From NCBI GenBank assembly GCA_964371155.1, contig CAYJLI010000030.1, positions 1 through 28,544 on the forward strand: a stretch of 28,544 bases of DNA. Direction: 5' to 3'. Positions within the stretch are counted from its first letter, which is position 1, and every line of letters starts with the position of its first letter. Both the position numbers and the translations under genes were made by a program. The notes under the pieces are model-generated. The model did not search any database and had not been told where the DNA came from. It saw only the letters and a program-made list of their open reading frames with translations. Positions 14,169 through 22,755 of this stretch are shown here, one piece after another. Source of the DNA: CAYJEQ01 sp964371155 (GTDB taxonomy: Bacteria; Bacillota; Clostridia; Oscillospirales; Ruminococcaceae).

Positions 14169-15140
14169 ATGAAGGTAAAAGAAAGTGTACTGAAAATATT
14201 GACTGAAAATATGGGCACCTCCATCTCGGGTGAAAAAATTGCGTTGCAATTAGGCGTTTCACGCACTGCGGTGTGGAAAGCAGTTCATTCGCTGAAATCA
14301 CAGGGCTATGTAATAGATAATAAGCACGGCACGGGATACACCCTCTCCCCATTTGCCGATAAGATGTGGCATGAGGCAATATATGCAAACCTTGGGACAA
14401 CCACCCCCTTGGATATCCGTGTTTTAAAAGAAGTGGACTCAACAAATAATCACCTCAAAATGCTCGCAGTGGAAAATCTGCCCGAAGGTGTAATAATTTT
14501 ATCAGAAAACCAAACTTCGGGCCGTGGAAGACTTGGACGAAAATTTCACACACCACAGGGTAAGGGCATATATATGAGCATACTGCTCCGCCCTGCTGCT
14601 GATTATCCAGTTAATACCCTTACGGCACTTGCGGCGGTGGCGGTGAGCAAAACACTACTCGAAGAAACCGGAATACCCTCTAAAATTAAATGGGTTAATG
14701 ATATATATATGGATAATAAAAAGGTCTGCGGTATACTTACCGAAGCTGGATTTACTGCCGAGAGCGGTGTGGTGGATTGGGCGATAGTGGGAATTGGGAT
14801 AAATGTTTCCACCACTGCTGAGGACATGCCCCCTGAGCTTGAAAATGTGTTTACCTCCGTGCTTGAACAAGGATTTTCGATAGAGAGAAACTACCTTGCG
14901 GCAAGAATTATCACCCAATTTTTCGATTTATATCAATACTATTCCACCGAACAGATTATAGCCATTTATAAGAAAAATCAGCTTGTAATGGGTAAAAATC
15001 TCACCGTGACAAATGGAAAAACAAGCTACCCTGCAAAAGCTGTGGATATGGATTCACTCGGCCATCTGATAGTGGAAAATGAAAATGGTGAACGCATTAC
15101 ACTTATTTCTGGTGAAGTTTCGGTTAGGGACTGGGATTAA
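14169..15140 (+). CDS. birA: Bifunctional biotin--[acetyl-CoA-carboxylase] ligase / biotin repressor
   Basis: The 323-residue protein has an N-terminal winged helix (about residues 5-60, with SGEKIALQLGVSRTAVWKAV) and a biotin protein ligase core. The biotinyl-AMP binding loop is G118-RGRLGR-124 and the ligase motif is KWVND at 174-178 (more often KWPND). A C-terminal domain ends with the segment LISGEVSVRDWD. It activates biotin with ATP and attaches it to carrier proteins of carboxylases. The DNA-binding domain means it can also repress biotin genes. The ATG has a GGGGTGAT site. It is monocistronic, followed by a strong hairpin, with no biotin synthesis or carboxylase gene beside it. Confidence 0.95.
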   Translation: MKVKESVLKILTENMGTSISGEKIALQLGVSRTAVWKAVHSLKSQGYVIDNKHGTGYTLSPFADKMWHEAIYANLGTTTPLDIRVLKEVDSTNNHLKMLAVENLPEGVIILSENQTSGRGRLGRKFHTPQGKGIYMSILLRPAADYPVNTLTALAAVAVSKTLLEETGIPSKIKWVNDIYMDNKKVCGILTEAGFTAESGVVDWAIVGIGINVSTTAEDMPPELENVFTSVLEQGFSIERNYLAARIITQFFDLYQYYSTEQIIAIYKKNQLVMGKNLTVTNGKTSYPAKAVDMDSLGHLIVENENGERITLISGEVSVRDWD

Positions 15141-15160
15141 ATTTAACATAATTTTTATAT

Positions 15161-15206
15161 AAACTTCTCCCCATCGCCTTGAGCGATGGGGAGAAGTTTA
15201 GTTTAT
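15161..15206 (+). terminator. Terminator of birA
   Basis: Arms 15161-15177 and 15183-15199 are perfectly complementary over 17 bases (inner part CCCCATCGC/GCGATGGGG) around a 5-base loop. The T tract after it is weak (AGTTTATTATT). Confidence 0.75.
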
Positions 15207-15413
15207 TATTAGAGAATTGTTAATTAGAACATCTGACTGCTTATTTAAGTGCAAATTGACTTATTTCACAAAGTTTGGCTTGCATCCATATTTTAGCCTC
15301 ACTTAAAACTACTTTACAGGATTTTTTAAAGTTGTCACCTTTGGCTATAAATTATAATTGACCATCGCTTTAGCTTGTAAAACATAGTATCATACTCTTT
15401 TAATAATCACAAA

Positions 15414-15444
15414 AACAGTGAGTAGGTTTTTTCTACTCACTGTT
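15414..15444 (-). terminator. Terminator for the minus-strand operon ending at 15530
   Basis: Arms AACAGTGAGTAG (15414-15425) and CTACTCACTGTT (15433-15444) pair perfectly. On the minus strand the hairpin ends in GTTTTTG. It lies 86 bases after the stop of the small anchored protein. Confidence 0.65.
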
Positions 15445-15529
15445 ATTATGCAGCGTATTATTTGATAAAGCCTTGCAATATTAGCAAACAGATTAAATTA
15501 GATTGTACCCAAAGCTTGCTTTTATGGCA

Positions 15530-16015
15530 TCAATTTGATATTAAATCCAAAACGCTTTTTAGCCATTCATCTTGATTGTCCACTGTGTAAATATCACCTT
15601 CCAAATCAAAACGAATTTCTAAATCTCCGTAGAAATTTGAGATATGAAGCATATCGCCACTTATACTGCTTCCGTCGCTCAAAACCTCTTTATAAGTGTG
15701 CAGTGTAATCCACCACTCGAAATCGCCATCTCTTACTCTGTGGGTTTTATTTCCCTGTGGCAGTAAATTTGTAAGGGATTTGCTAAAATTTTGCTCGCCT
15801 AAGAGCTTTAAAAGCTCTGCTAATTTTTCCCCCTCAAGCTCTACTTCTTCATCTTCCACCATCGGGGCAATATTATAATATGCTCTTGCCGAGGTGTAAT
15901 TTGCGATGTCCATCCCACCACTTATCTCAGAAATAGTCATGGACTTGGTGTAATTCACCGCAAAAATAAGAGAAATTATAGCTATGAGGAGTATAATTTT
16001 ATGTTTTGTTTTCAT
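15530..16015 (-). CDS. Membrane-anchored protein of unknown function
   Basis: I do not recognise a family. From the ATG at 16015 the product is 161 residues: a basic start (MKTKHK), one hydrophobic helix (about residues 7-22, probably an uncleaved anchor or signal), then a mixed, rather acidic domain with the segment DFEWWITLHTYKEV near residue 100. The domain should face outside. The start at 16015 is chosen because the AAAGGGA purine site lies 8-9 bases upstream; an ATG at 16021 would be too close to it, and a further ATG at 16045 lies before it. It follows the GNAT gene after 85 bases and may share its transcript. Confidence 0.65.
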   Translation of the reverse strand: MKTKHKIILLIAIISLIFAVNYTKSMTISEISGGMDIANYTSARAYYNIAPMVEDEEVELEGEKLAELLKLLGEQNFSKSLTNLLPQGNKTHRVRDGDFEWWITLHTYKEVLSDGSSISGDMLHISNFYGDLEIRFDLEGDIYTVDNQDEWLKSVLDLISN

Positions 16016-16100
16016 ACTCATCTTCCCTTTCTTCCCTTTCTGCACTTTAGCACAAACTATCGTAAAATTTATTTATATGGGCAATAGCATCTGATTTTTA

Positions 16101-16565
16101 CTACACAATATTTTTTTCCACTAAGAAATTTGTAAGCTCTACATTTTCACGAATAACTTTATTTTCTCCCACAAACATATACCCACGCTTTTCAAAAAAA
16201 GGCATAGCGGTAATGGAGGCATGTGTAGTTATAGTGGTTATTCCTTGAAGTTTTGCTGTGTTTTCAAGCATTGCTACAATAGCTGTTGCAATGCCTTTGC
16301 GTTGATGGTCTTTGTGAGTATACAGCATATTAAGGTAGCCGTCATTCTTTATCTCCCCAAAGCCCACTACTGCACCGTCCTGCTCTGCAATTAATGCATG
16401 GTTCTCTAAAAAAGATGCTTCCCACGCTGATAAGTCCTCTTTCCCGCTCGCCCATGCATTTAGTTGTATTTCCGTATAATCTTTTGCGGCAACTTCATGT
16501 ACTGCGTCATAAAAAAGTTTAGCTAACTTGGCGCAATCAGCAGAATTGTAAGCCCTTATTTTCAT
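16101..16565 (-). CDS. GNAT family N-acetyltransferase
   Basis: The 154-residue protein shows the GNAT fold. Acetyl-CoA-binding motif A appears as YTHKDHQRKGIATAIVAML (about residues 85-103) with the QxxGxA pattern, after a beta strand with VVGFGEI. A C-terminal FFEKRGYM segment matches motif B. The substrate is not known; it most resembles the YafP-like group of small GNAT enzymes. The ATG at 16565 has GAGGTGGG 5-6 bases upstream; the longer frame from a GTG at 16580 would begin inside that site. The gene lies 21 bases after ispF and is probably cotranscribed with it. Confidence 0.88.
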   Translation of the reverse strand: MKIRAYNSADCAKLAKLFYDAVHEVAAKDYTEIQLNAWASGKEDLSAWEASFLENHALIAEQDGAVVGFGEIKNDGYLNMLYTHKDHQRKGIATAIVAMLENTAKLQGITTITTHASITAMPFFEKRGYMFVGENKVIRENVELTNFLVEKNIV

Positions 16566-16586
16566 TAAATCCCACCTCACGAGAAT

Positions 16587-17063
16587 TTATTTCTTCACAA
16601 GCATTACCACGCAGTGCACCGCCACTCCCTCTTCACTGCCTGTAAAGCCAAGACCCTCTTCGGTGGTGGCTTTTATATTTATCTCGTCAAGTCGTGCCTT
16701 CATTACAAGCGAGAGATTAGCTTTCATTTCCTCTATATGCGGTGCTATTTTGGGTTTTTGCGCTATTATCGTAATGTCGATATTATTAAGGGAGTATCCC
16801 CTCTCTTTCGCCATATCCCAAACATTTTTAAAAAGCTCCATGCTATTAATCCCCTTATACCTCATATCGGTATCGGGGAAGTGCTTACCTATATCGCCTA
16901 AAGCCATTGCACCAAGCAGTGCATCCATGACTGCATGAAGAAGTACATCACCGTCGGAATGTGCCACAAAGCCTTTTGTGTGCTCTATTTTCACACCGCC
17001 AAGTGTAAAGGCGAGCCCTTTTTTTAGTTTGTGCACATCATATCCATGCCCTATTCTAAACAT
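16587..17063 (-). CDS. ispF: 2-C-methyl-D-erythritol 2,4-cyclodiphosphate synthase
   Basis: The 158-residue protein has normal IspF length and motifs: GYDVH at residues 7-11 with metal ligands D9 and H11, HSDGDVLLHA at 35-44 with H43, and the late TTEEGLGFTGSEEG nucleotide-binding segment. It cyclises CDP-ME 2-phosphate to MEcPP with loss of CMP in the MEP pathway, as a trimer. Its product is the substrate of IspG, encoded in the same block. The ATG has an AAAGGAAAA site. ispD lies upstream on the same strand, but 418 bases of repeats separate them, whereas ispD and ispF often touch or fuse. Confidence 0.96.
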   Translation of the reverse strand: MFRIGHGYDVHKLKKGLAFTLGGVKIEHTKGFVAHSDGDVLLHAVMDALLGAMALGDIGKHFPDTDMRYKGINSMELFKNVWDMAKERGYSLNNIDITIIAQKPKIAPHIEEMKANLSLVMKARLDEINIKATTEEGLGFTGSEEGVAVHCVVMLVKK

Positions 17064-17190
17064 TTTACATTTTCCTTTCTTTTCTATATCTGCCCCCTCC
17101 TCGGAGAAGGTAAATATATATTTAAATTACCGTTGGCAAGAATGCCCACACGGCAAATTTATATTAGGCGTTGTAACTTCTCAGAAATTA

Positions 17191-17268
17191 AAAGTTTTAC
17201 TTGATTTTTTTCAAAAAATCGTGGGTTGTTAGGGCAAAGCCCTAAGTCGCTCACCGCAGTGAGCGAAA
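17191..17268. repeat. Three-hairpin repeat, copy A
   Basis: Three hairpins follow in series: GATTTTTT/AAAAAATC (17203-17220), TTAGGGC/GCCCTAA (17229-17245) and TCGCTCAC/GTGAGCGA (17247-17266). The whole 78-base unit recurs in inverted orientation at 18224-18302 at about 90 percent identity by eye. Several differences keep the stems paired. Confidence 0.75.
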
Positions 17269-17292
17269 AAACCTTACTGTAAGGAGTTTTAA

Positions 17293-17364
17293 GGGGGATG
17301 AATTTCAAAATAGTCCAGTGGACTGTTTTGAAAGAGGAGGAATTTTTGTGATAAAAAATCCCCC
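17293..17364. repeat. Large nested hairpin in the ispD-ispF spacer
   Basis: Outer arms GGGGGAT (17293-17299) and ATCCCCC (17358-17364) enclose a 14-bp hairpin: TTTCAAAA at 17303-17310 plus AGTCC at 17312-17316, paired with GGACT and TTTTGAAA at 17320-17333, with one wobble. A neighbouring hairpin CCCCTGC/GCAGGGG lies at 17379-17397. It could be DNA repeat structure or a structured RNA. Confidence 0.55.
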
Positions 17365-17411
17365 TAACTAAGGGTAATCCCCTGCGAGCAGCAGGGGCGA
17401 TTTAGATTGTG

Positions 17412-17452
17412 TATAACCCCACGATTTTTTGAAAAAACCCTGCAAAACTTTA
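17412..17452. repeat. Partial inverted copy of the first part of the three-hairpin repeat
   Basis: The stretch contains CCCCACGATTTTTTGA and then CAAAACTTT. These match, on the opposite strand, the first part of copy A, including its TCAAAAAATCGTGGG. The second and third hairpins are missing here. Confidence 0.55.
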
Positions 17453-17481
17453 TTTTCCACTATTTTGCTAACTAATATTTT

Positions 17482-18195
17482 TTATACAATTATACTAAGC
17501 AGTGCCTCCGCTATCACTAAATCCTCTGGGGTGGTAATCTTAATATTAAAGTAGTCCCCCTCGGAGAGATAGACACTATACCCCACCGCTTCTATTAGCT
17601 GGCAGTCGTCGGTGTATTCTTCCCCTTTTTCCGCCGCCTGCTCTGCCGCTGTGCGGTATAGATTGGAGGCGAAAATTTGTGGTGTTTGTATTTGGTATAG
17701 ACTGCTTCTGTCGGGGGTTGATTTTACAAAGTTTGCACTTCCTACTTTTATGGTGTCTTTCACCTTTACCGCCGCAGTAGCCGCATTAAAAGCTATGGCG
17801 TCACTTATGGCGGTGTCTATCACTTTTTGTGAAATAAGCGGTCTTGCGCCGTCGTGTATGCAGTAGTAATCGGTGTCGGGCGAGGTTTCTTCTATGCCAC
17901 CCAGCACTGACTTCTGCCTGCTGTCCCCACCTTTTACAACGCTTTTTAGCTTTGTGATGTCATACATCTGTGCAAGCTTTGTAAAAGGGAGTATATTCTC
18001 GCTTTGTGTGACAAGCACAATCTCGGCTATATTTTTATTTTGCTCAAAGGCGAGCATACTGTGCACTATCACAGGTATCCCCATAATCTCTTCGCTCTGC
18101 TTATCAATACCACCCATACGGCTCGATTTCCCTGCCGCCACTATTACTGCGGACACCTTTTTCGTTTCAGTAGAGTTTTTATTAAAAAGCCCCAA
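17482..18195 (-). CDS. ispD: 2-C-methyl-D-erythritol 4-phosphate cytidylyltransferase
   Basis: The 237-residue protein carries the IspD nucleotidyltransferase signature: VIVAAGKSSRMGG near residues 18-29 (CTP-binding loop), GGDSRQKSV near 89, HDGARPL near 114, and the late segment TPEDLVIAEALL. It joins CTP and MEP to form CDP-ME. The start is a TTG at 18195, supported by a strong AAAGGAGGG site; no ATG occurs in frame until the catalytic loop. The gene is flanked on both sides by inverted copies of the three-hairpin repeat, which separate it from polC (144 bases) and ispF (418 bases). Confidence 0.95.
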   Translation of the reverse strand: MGLFNKNSTETKKVSAVIVAAGKSSRMGGIDKQSEEIMGIPVIVHSMLAFEQNKNIAEIVLVTQSENILPFTKLAQMYDITKLKSVVKGGDSRQKSVLGGIEETSPDTDYYCIHDGARPLISQKVIDTAISDAIAFNAATAAVKVKDTIKVGSANFVKSTPDRSSLYQIQTPQIFASNLYRTAAEQAAEKGEEYTDDCQLIEAVGYSVYLSEGDYFNIKITTPEDLVIAEALLSIIV

Positions 18196-18223
18196 AAAAA
18201 TCCCTCCTTTGAAGTAAAAGATA

Positions 18224-18302
18224 TTTCGCTCACTGCGGCGAGCGAGTTATGGCGTTGCCCTAACAACCCACGATTTTTTAGTAAAAAATCGACTAAAACT
18301 TT
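18224..18302. repeat. Three-hairpin repeat, copy B (inverted relative to copy A)
   Basis: This copy lies between polC and ispD. Read on the minus strand it matches 17191-17268 with about seven substitutions and one indel. The first hairpin is even longer here (CGATTTTTTA/TAAAAAATCG), and a change in the third stem leaves a G-U pair. Confidence 0.75.
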
Positions 18303-18339
18303 AAATTTGTGGCGAAGTATGCCCCTGCGGTTCTAATCA

Positions 18340-21300
18340 CTAAAACAATGTCACCTGACTACTGTCCGGTATGTCTTTTAATGTGCCTATTGTTTTTAGT
18401 GTTTCTATCACTGTTTTGGAAACTTTTGCCCTTGCGATAATGTCGTCACAGGAGATAAATTCGCCTTTTTTTGCCTCGGCATAGAGCGAGTCCGCCGCCT
18501 TGCCACCCACTCCTGCTACCGAAGAGAATGGCAGGCGGATTTTTCCGTCTTCGCATTTATAAATATTTGCATGGGATTTATACATATCAACGGGCAGAAG
18601 CTCGACACCTCTCACAAGCATTTCCTTTGTGATCTGAAGTGTGCCAAGCTCGCCATTTTCCTTTGCTGTACGAGTATTGCCCTTAGCTGATAATTCGGCA
18701 ATTTTTGCATCAACTGCACTCACTCCCTTTATTGCCGTGAGTGCGTCAAAGTCCTCACCACGCACTGTAAAGAGCGTTGCGTAAAACTCTTTTGGATAGT
18801 ATATCTTAAACCAACCAAGCCTAATAGCCGCTATTACATAGGCGGCGGCATGTGCTTTTGGGAACATGTATTTTATCTTTTTACAGCTCTCAACATACCA
18901 ATCCTCAACCTTATTCTTTTTAAGCGCTTCATAATGCTCATCGGTTAAAAGTGCGGCGGCATTACCTTTTCTGGTAATCTCCATTATTTTAAATGCCATC
19001 CCAGGCTCTAAACCCTTGTATATCAGGGTGGTCATAATACTATCCCTCGTGCCTATTACTTCACTGATGGTGCAGGTGCCATTTTGTATTAAATCCCTCG
19101 CATTTCCAAGCCATACATCGGTACCGTGTGAAAGCCCCGATATTTGAAGCAGGTCTGAAAAGCATTTTGGCTTTGCTTCTATTAGCATCTGCCTTACAAA
19201 TGATGTGCCCATCTCTGGGAGTGCAAGGCTTCCAGTGTTGCAGCCTATCTCTTCCGCTGTAACTCCGAGTTCATTCGGGGAGGTGAAAAGGCTTATTACC
19301 TTGGGGTCGCTCATGTCCACATCCCTTATTTTAATACCCGTCATATCCTCTAAGTATTTATACATAGTGGGAACATCGTGCCCGAGTATATCGAGCTTTA
19401 GTATTGTGTCATGCAGTGAGTGGAAGTCGAAATGGGTGGTGGTGATGTCCGAGCTATCGTCATCAGCTGGGCGTTGCACCGGTGTGAAATCATAGACATC
19501 AAAGTCCCTCGGCACTACAACCATTCCCCCCGGGTGCTGTCCTGTGGTGCGTTTTACCCCTGTACAGCCGACGGTCAGCCTGTTTTCCTCCGCCCTTGGC
19601 ACTATCTGCCCTTTGCCCTCGAGGTATTTTTTCACAAAACCATATGCGGTTTTATCCGCAACAGTGGAAATTGTCCCTGCTTTAAATACATGGGTCGAGC
19701 CAAAGAGCTCTTCGGTGTATTTATGCGCATTTGCCTGATATTCACCAGAGAAGTTAAGGTCGATATCGGGGGCTTTATCCCCATTAAATCCAAGGAAGGT
19801 TTCAAATGGGATGTCGTGCCCTTCCCTTATGTATACTGTATTACAATCGGGGCAATTTTTTGCAGGAAGATCGTACCCCGAGCCAACACTACCATCAAGT
19901 ATAAATTCGCTCTTTTTGCATTTTGGGCAGACATAATGCGGTGGCAATGGGTTAACTTCCGATATCCCTGCCATAGTCGCAACAAACGACGAGCCAACAG
20001 ACCCCCTCGAACCCACCAGATAGCCATCTTCTTCGCTCTTCCAAACGAGTTTTTGTGATATTATGTAGAGCACCGCAAAGCCGTGCTTTATTATTGAGCC
20101 AAGCTCTCTTTCAAGCCTTGCTTCGACTGTTTCGGGGAGTGGGTCGCCATATATTTCTTTTGCTTTTCCCCTTGTGATGTTTTGCAAATCTTCGTCCGCA
20201 CCATCAATTTTAGGTGTGTATGTGCCCTTTGGTATCGGACGCACTTCCTCCACCATATCCGCTATTAAATTGGTGTTTTCCACCACCACTTCATAGGCTT
20301 TTTCTTCGCCTAAATAGGAAAAGTCCTCGAGCATTTCAGCAGTGGTTTTAAGGTATAGTGGAGCTTGATCGGCGGCGTCTTTAAAGCCCTGACCCGTCAT
20401 TAGGATTTCCCTGTATTTACCCTCTTCTTTGGTTGCAAAATGCACATCCCCCGTGGCTACTACGGGTTTATTTAGCCTTTCACCGAGGCGGACTATACTG
20501 CGGTTGTAGTCCTCTAAATCCTTTACAGAATTTAGCCTGCCCTCACGCACTAAAAACATATTATTGGCGGTGGGTTGTATCTCTAAATAGTCGTAAAAAT
20601 TTGCAATCTGCACTAAATCATTCCACTGCTTGCCATCGAGTATTGCACGATAAAGTTCGCCCGCTTCGCAAGCACTGCCAACTATAAGCCCCTCCCTATG
20701 TTTTTCAATCATGCTCTTAGGTATTCTCGGACGCTTATAATAGTAATCTATATGGGACATCGATATCAGTTTATACAGGTTTTTTAGTCCTTCTTTATTT
20801 TTTACAAGTAAAATTATGTGATAGGGGGCAAGTTTCTTTAAATCCCCCCCTGCAAGCCCTGAATTTATCCCTTTTACATCGTTTATTCCAAAGTCCTCTT
20901 TGAGGGTTTCCATCATCAACTTAAATATCTCTGCGAGTATTTTTGCGTCGTCGCTTGCTCTGTGGTGGTTAAAGGGTGGCAGTTTTAGATATGCCGCCAC
21001 TGTGTTTAGCTTGTGGTTTTTTATATCCTTATACAGTGAGCGTGCTATCTGCACTGTGTCTATCGCTGTAAAGGCATAGGGCATTTTACACCTATTTGCG
21101 CTCTGCTTTAAAAAGCCTGTGTCAAAAGGTGCGTTATGTGCCACGAGTATAGCTTTTTCACTTCCGCAAAACTCATAAAACGCCTTCATTGCCTCGGCTT
21201 CACTCGGTGCATCCTTTACCATTGCATCGGTAATGCCTGTAATCTCGGTGATTTTTGCAGGGATTGCCTTTTCGGGGTTTACAAATGTATTAAATACATC

Positions 21301-22662
21301 CACAACCTCGCCATTTCTAACCTTCACCGCACCAATTTCCGTCATTCTTTCAGTTGCGGCGGAAAGCCCCGTGGTTTCAAGGTCGAACACTATGAATTCT
21401 TCTGAAAAATCGCAGTTTCCATCTCCCTCTACCGCCTTTATAAGGTCGTTTATCAGATAGCCTTCTACTCCGTATATTATCTTAAATCCATTGCCTATCT
21501 GCTCGGCAGTTGCCATTGCTTCGGGGAATGCCTGTGCCACACCGTGGTCGGTTATTGCGCAGGCGGTATGCCCCCAGTTTGCAACTGTTTTTACCAGTGC
21601 AGAAGCAGGGGTAAGCCCATCCATCGTGGACATATTTGTGTGCATATGTAGTTCAACACGCTTTTTCTCGGCATTATCTTTTTTCTTAAGCTTTTTCACC
21701 GTGGCAATGTCGTTTGCCATCAGTATATTTTCCCTGTCGTACCTATCATACTGTATCTCACCACGGACTATTATGGTATCTCCCACATCAAGCCCTGAGA
21801 GCATTTCTTTTTTGTTTTTATCTGCAAAGATTTTCATTGTCACCGAGCTTGTGAGATCGGTAAAGTCAAAGGTGAAAATCGTCTTTTTGCCGTCCATTAT
21901 CTCACGGCTGTCCTTGCGGAACACTTCTCCCCAGAGCACTATTTTGCCCGATTCAGAATTTACGCTATGCATAGGAACAGGGCTTTCTTTTATGTCCTTG
22001 CCCACTATTAGCATTGCACTGCTTTTATCAAATGGCAGATGTGATGTGTCGAAATTTAAGTTTAATGCCTTGGGTTGTGGTGCGCCTTTGTTATCGGTTG
22101 TTTCAGGTGGTCTTTCGATTATTTGTGGCTTTGGCAGCGCTTTTATTGCCTCTTCTATCTGCTCTTTGTAGAGTGGGGTGTTTTCGTCTATGCTTCGCAG
22201 TCCGTCGAACTCCACATTTAGCTTTAAATCGTAGTTATTAAAAATTATTTTAGAAATAGCACTCCTTATATTTTGCTTATCGAGTATCTCCTCGCCACCG
22301 TGGGAAAGGGTGATTATGAAGTTGTCCGCTTCCAGTCTGGCGGACGCTCTATCGAAAAAGCCATTAACCATATAGCCTTTTTCTTTTAGCATATGGGTAA
22401 TGCCAAGCAGAGCCGAGGCAGTAAACTGCCGAGGCTCATATTTTGTATTTACCTTTACCGATGTGAGGGAAAGCGATGCTGCAAACTCTTTCTCAAAGCG
22501 TGAAATGTTTACCCTGTCGAGCTCCTGAGTTGGGGCAACTATTAGCTCCATTATTCTGCTTTCCTTTGCCACCGAAGCTTTAGTCACTACCGCTTCGCCC
22601 AAATCGGCGTATTTTTTAAAATCTATGTATTTGCCAAACAATACTTTAAGCCTATTACCCAA
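18340..22662 (-). CDS. polC: DNA polymerase III alpha subunit, Gram-positive PolC type
   Basis: The 1440-residue length is normal for PolC. In order: an N-terminal domain, an OB fold (about 237-325), a PHP domain opening with ELHMHTNMSTMDG (about 337-349), and a DEDDh proofreading exonuclease inserted in it (D427 and E429 in VFDLETTG; H509-D513 in HNAPFD; H567-D571). The polymerase core follows, with GSRGSVGSSF (884-893), a four-cysteine zinc site (C912, C915, C937, C940) and the catalytic PDIDLNFSGE at 965-974 (D966, D968). It is the replicative polymerase of low-GC Gram-positives. The start is a TTG with AAAGGATGG upstream. It follows ispG after a 93-base spacer with a hairpin. Confidence 0.97.
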   Translation of the reverse strand: MGNRLKVLFGKYIDFKKYADLGEAVVTKASVAKESRIMELIVAPTQELDRVNISRFEKEFAASLSLTSVKVNTKYEPRQFTASALLGITHMLKEKGYMVNGFFDRASARLEADNFIITLSHGGEEILDKQNIRSAISKIIFNNYDLKLNVEFDGLRSIDENTPLYKEQIEEAIKALPKPQIIERPPETTDNKGAPQPKALNLNFDTSHLPFDKSSAMLIVGKDIKESPVPMHSVNSESGKIVLWGEVFRKDSREIMDGKKTIFTFDFTDLTSSVTMKIFADKNKKEMLSGLDVGDTIIVRGEIQYDRYDRENILMANDIATVKKLKKKDNAEKKRVELHMHTNMSTMDGLTPASALVKTVANWGHTACAITDHGVAQAFPEAMATAEQIGNGFKIIYGVEGYLINDLIKAVEGDGNCDFSEEFIVFDLETTGLSAATERMTEIGAVKVRNGEVVDVFNTFVNPEKAIPAKITEITGITDAMVKDAPSEAEAMKAFYEFCGSEKAILVAHNAPFDTGFLKQSANRCKMPYAFTAIDTVQIARSLYKDIKNHKLNTVAAYLKLPPFNHHRASDDAKILAEIFKLMMETLKEDFGINDVKGINSGLAGGDLKKLAPYHIILLVKNKEGLKNLYKLISMSHIDYYYKRPRIPKSMIEKHREGLIVGSACEAGELYRAILDGKQWNDLVQIANFYDYLEIQPTANNMFLVREGRLNSVKDLEDYNRSIVRLGERLNKPVVATGDVHFATKEEGKYREILMTGQGFKDAADQAPLYLKTTAEMLEDFSYLGEEKAYEVVVENTNLIADMVEEVRPIPKGTYTPKIDGADEDLQNITRGKAKEIYGDPLPETVEARLERELGSIIKHGFAVLYIISQKLVWKSEEDGYLVGSRGSVGSSFVATMAGISEVNPLPPHYVCPKCKKSEFILDGSVGSGYDLPAKNCPDCNTVYIREGHDIPFETFLGFNGDKAPDIDLNFSGEYQANAHKYTEELFGSTHVFKAGTISTVADKTAYGFVKKYLEGKGQIVPRAEENRLTVGCTGVKRTTGQHPGGMVVVPRDFDVYDFTPVQRPADDDSSDITTTHFDFHSLHDTILKLDILGHDVPTMYKYLEDMTGIKIRDVDMSDPKVISLFTSPNELGVTAEEIGCNTGSLALPEMGTSFVRQMLIEAKPKCFSDLLQISGLSHGTDVWLGNARDLIQNGTCTISEVIGTRDSIMTTLIYKGLEPGMAFKIMEITRKGNAAALLTDEHYEALKKNKVEDWYVESCKKIKYMFPKAHAAAYVIAAIRLGWFKIYYPKEFYATLFTVRGEDFDALTAIKGVSAVDAKIAELSAKGNTRTAKENGELGTLQITKEMLVRGVELLPVDMYKSHANIYKCEDGKIRLPFSSVAGVGGKAADSLYAEAKKGEFISCDDIIARAKVSKTVIETLKTIGTLKDIPDSSQVTLF

Positions 22663-22696
22663 GCTATTTAACCATCCTTTATCAGCTCTATTTTGT

Positions 22697-22743
22697 AATA
22701 ATCAAGGCAAATAATACTAATAGTTATTTGTGCTTTGATTATT
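22697..22743 (-). repeat. Hairpin between ispG and polC
   Basis: AATAATCAA (22697-22705) pairs with TTGATTATT (22735-22743), and the pairing continues inward with a small bulge. On the minus strand it is not followed by a T run, so it is more likely a processing or attenuation structure than a full terminator. Confidence 0.5.
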
Positions 22744-22755
22744 TCTACATTCTAT

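Larger units (their letters stand above)
15141..15529. other. Convergent intergenic region after birA
   Basis: This 389-base AT-rich stretch carries a hairpin at each end: the birA terminator (15161-15199) and a hairpin that suits the opposing gene (15414-15444). Between them I see no gene, repeat or clear promoter. Confidence 0.6.
17064..17481. other. Repeat-filled spacer between ispD and ispF
   Basis: These 418 bases hold no gene. They contain a three-hairpin repeat (17191-17268), a chain of further hairpins (17272-17397) and a partial inverted copy of the repeat's first part (17412-17452). No clear promoter for ispF was found. Confidence 0.65.

Noticed and set aside
19420..20058. Open frame of 212 codons on the plus strand inside polC
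   Set aside because: It is antisense to the conserved polymerase core, has no family resemblance or ribosome binding site, and reflects base composition opposite a real gene.
21491..22171. Open frame of 226 codons on the plus strand inside polC
   Set aside because: It is a Ser/Ile-rich low-information translation antisense to PHP/OB-domain codons; no initiation signal or recognisable motif.
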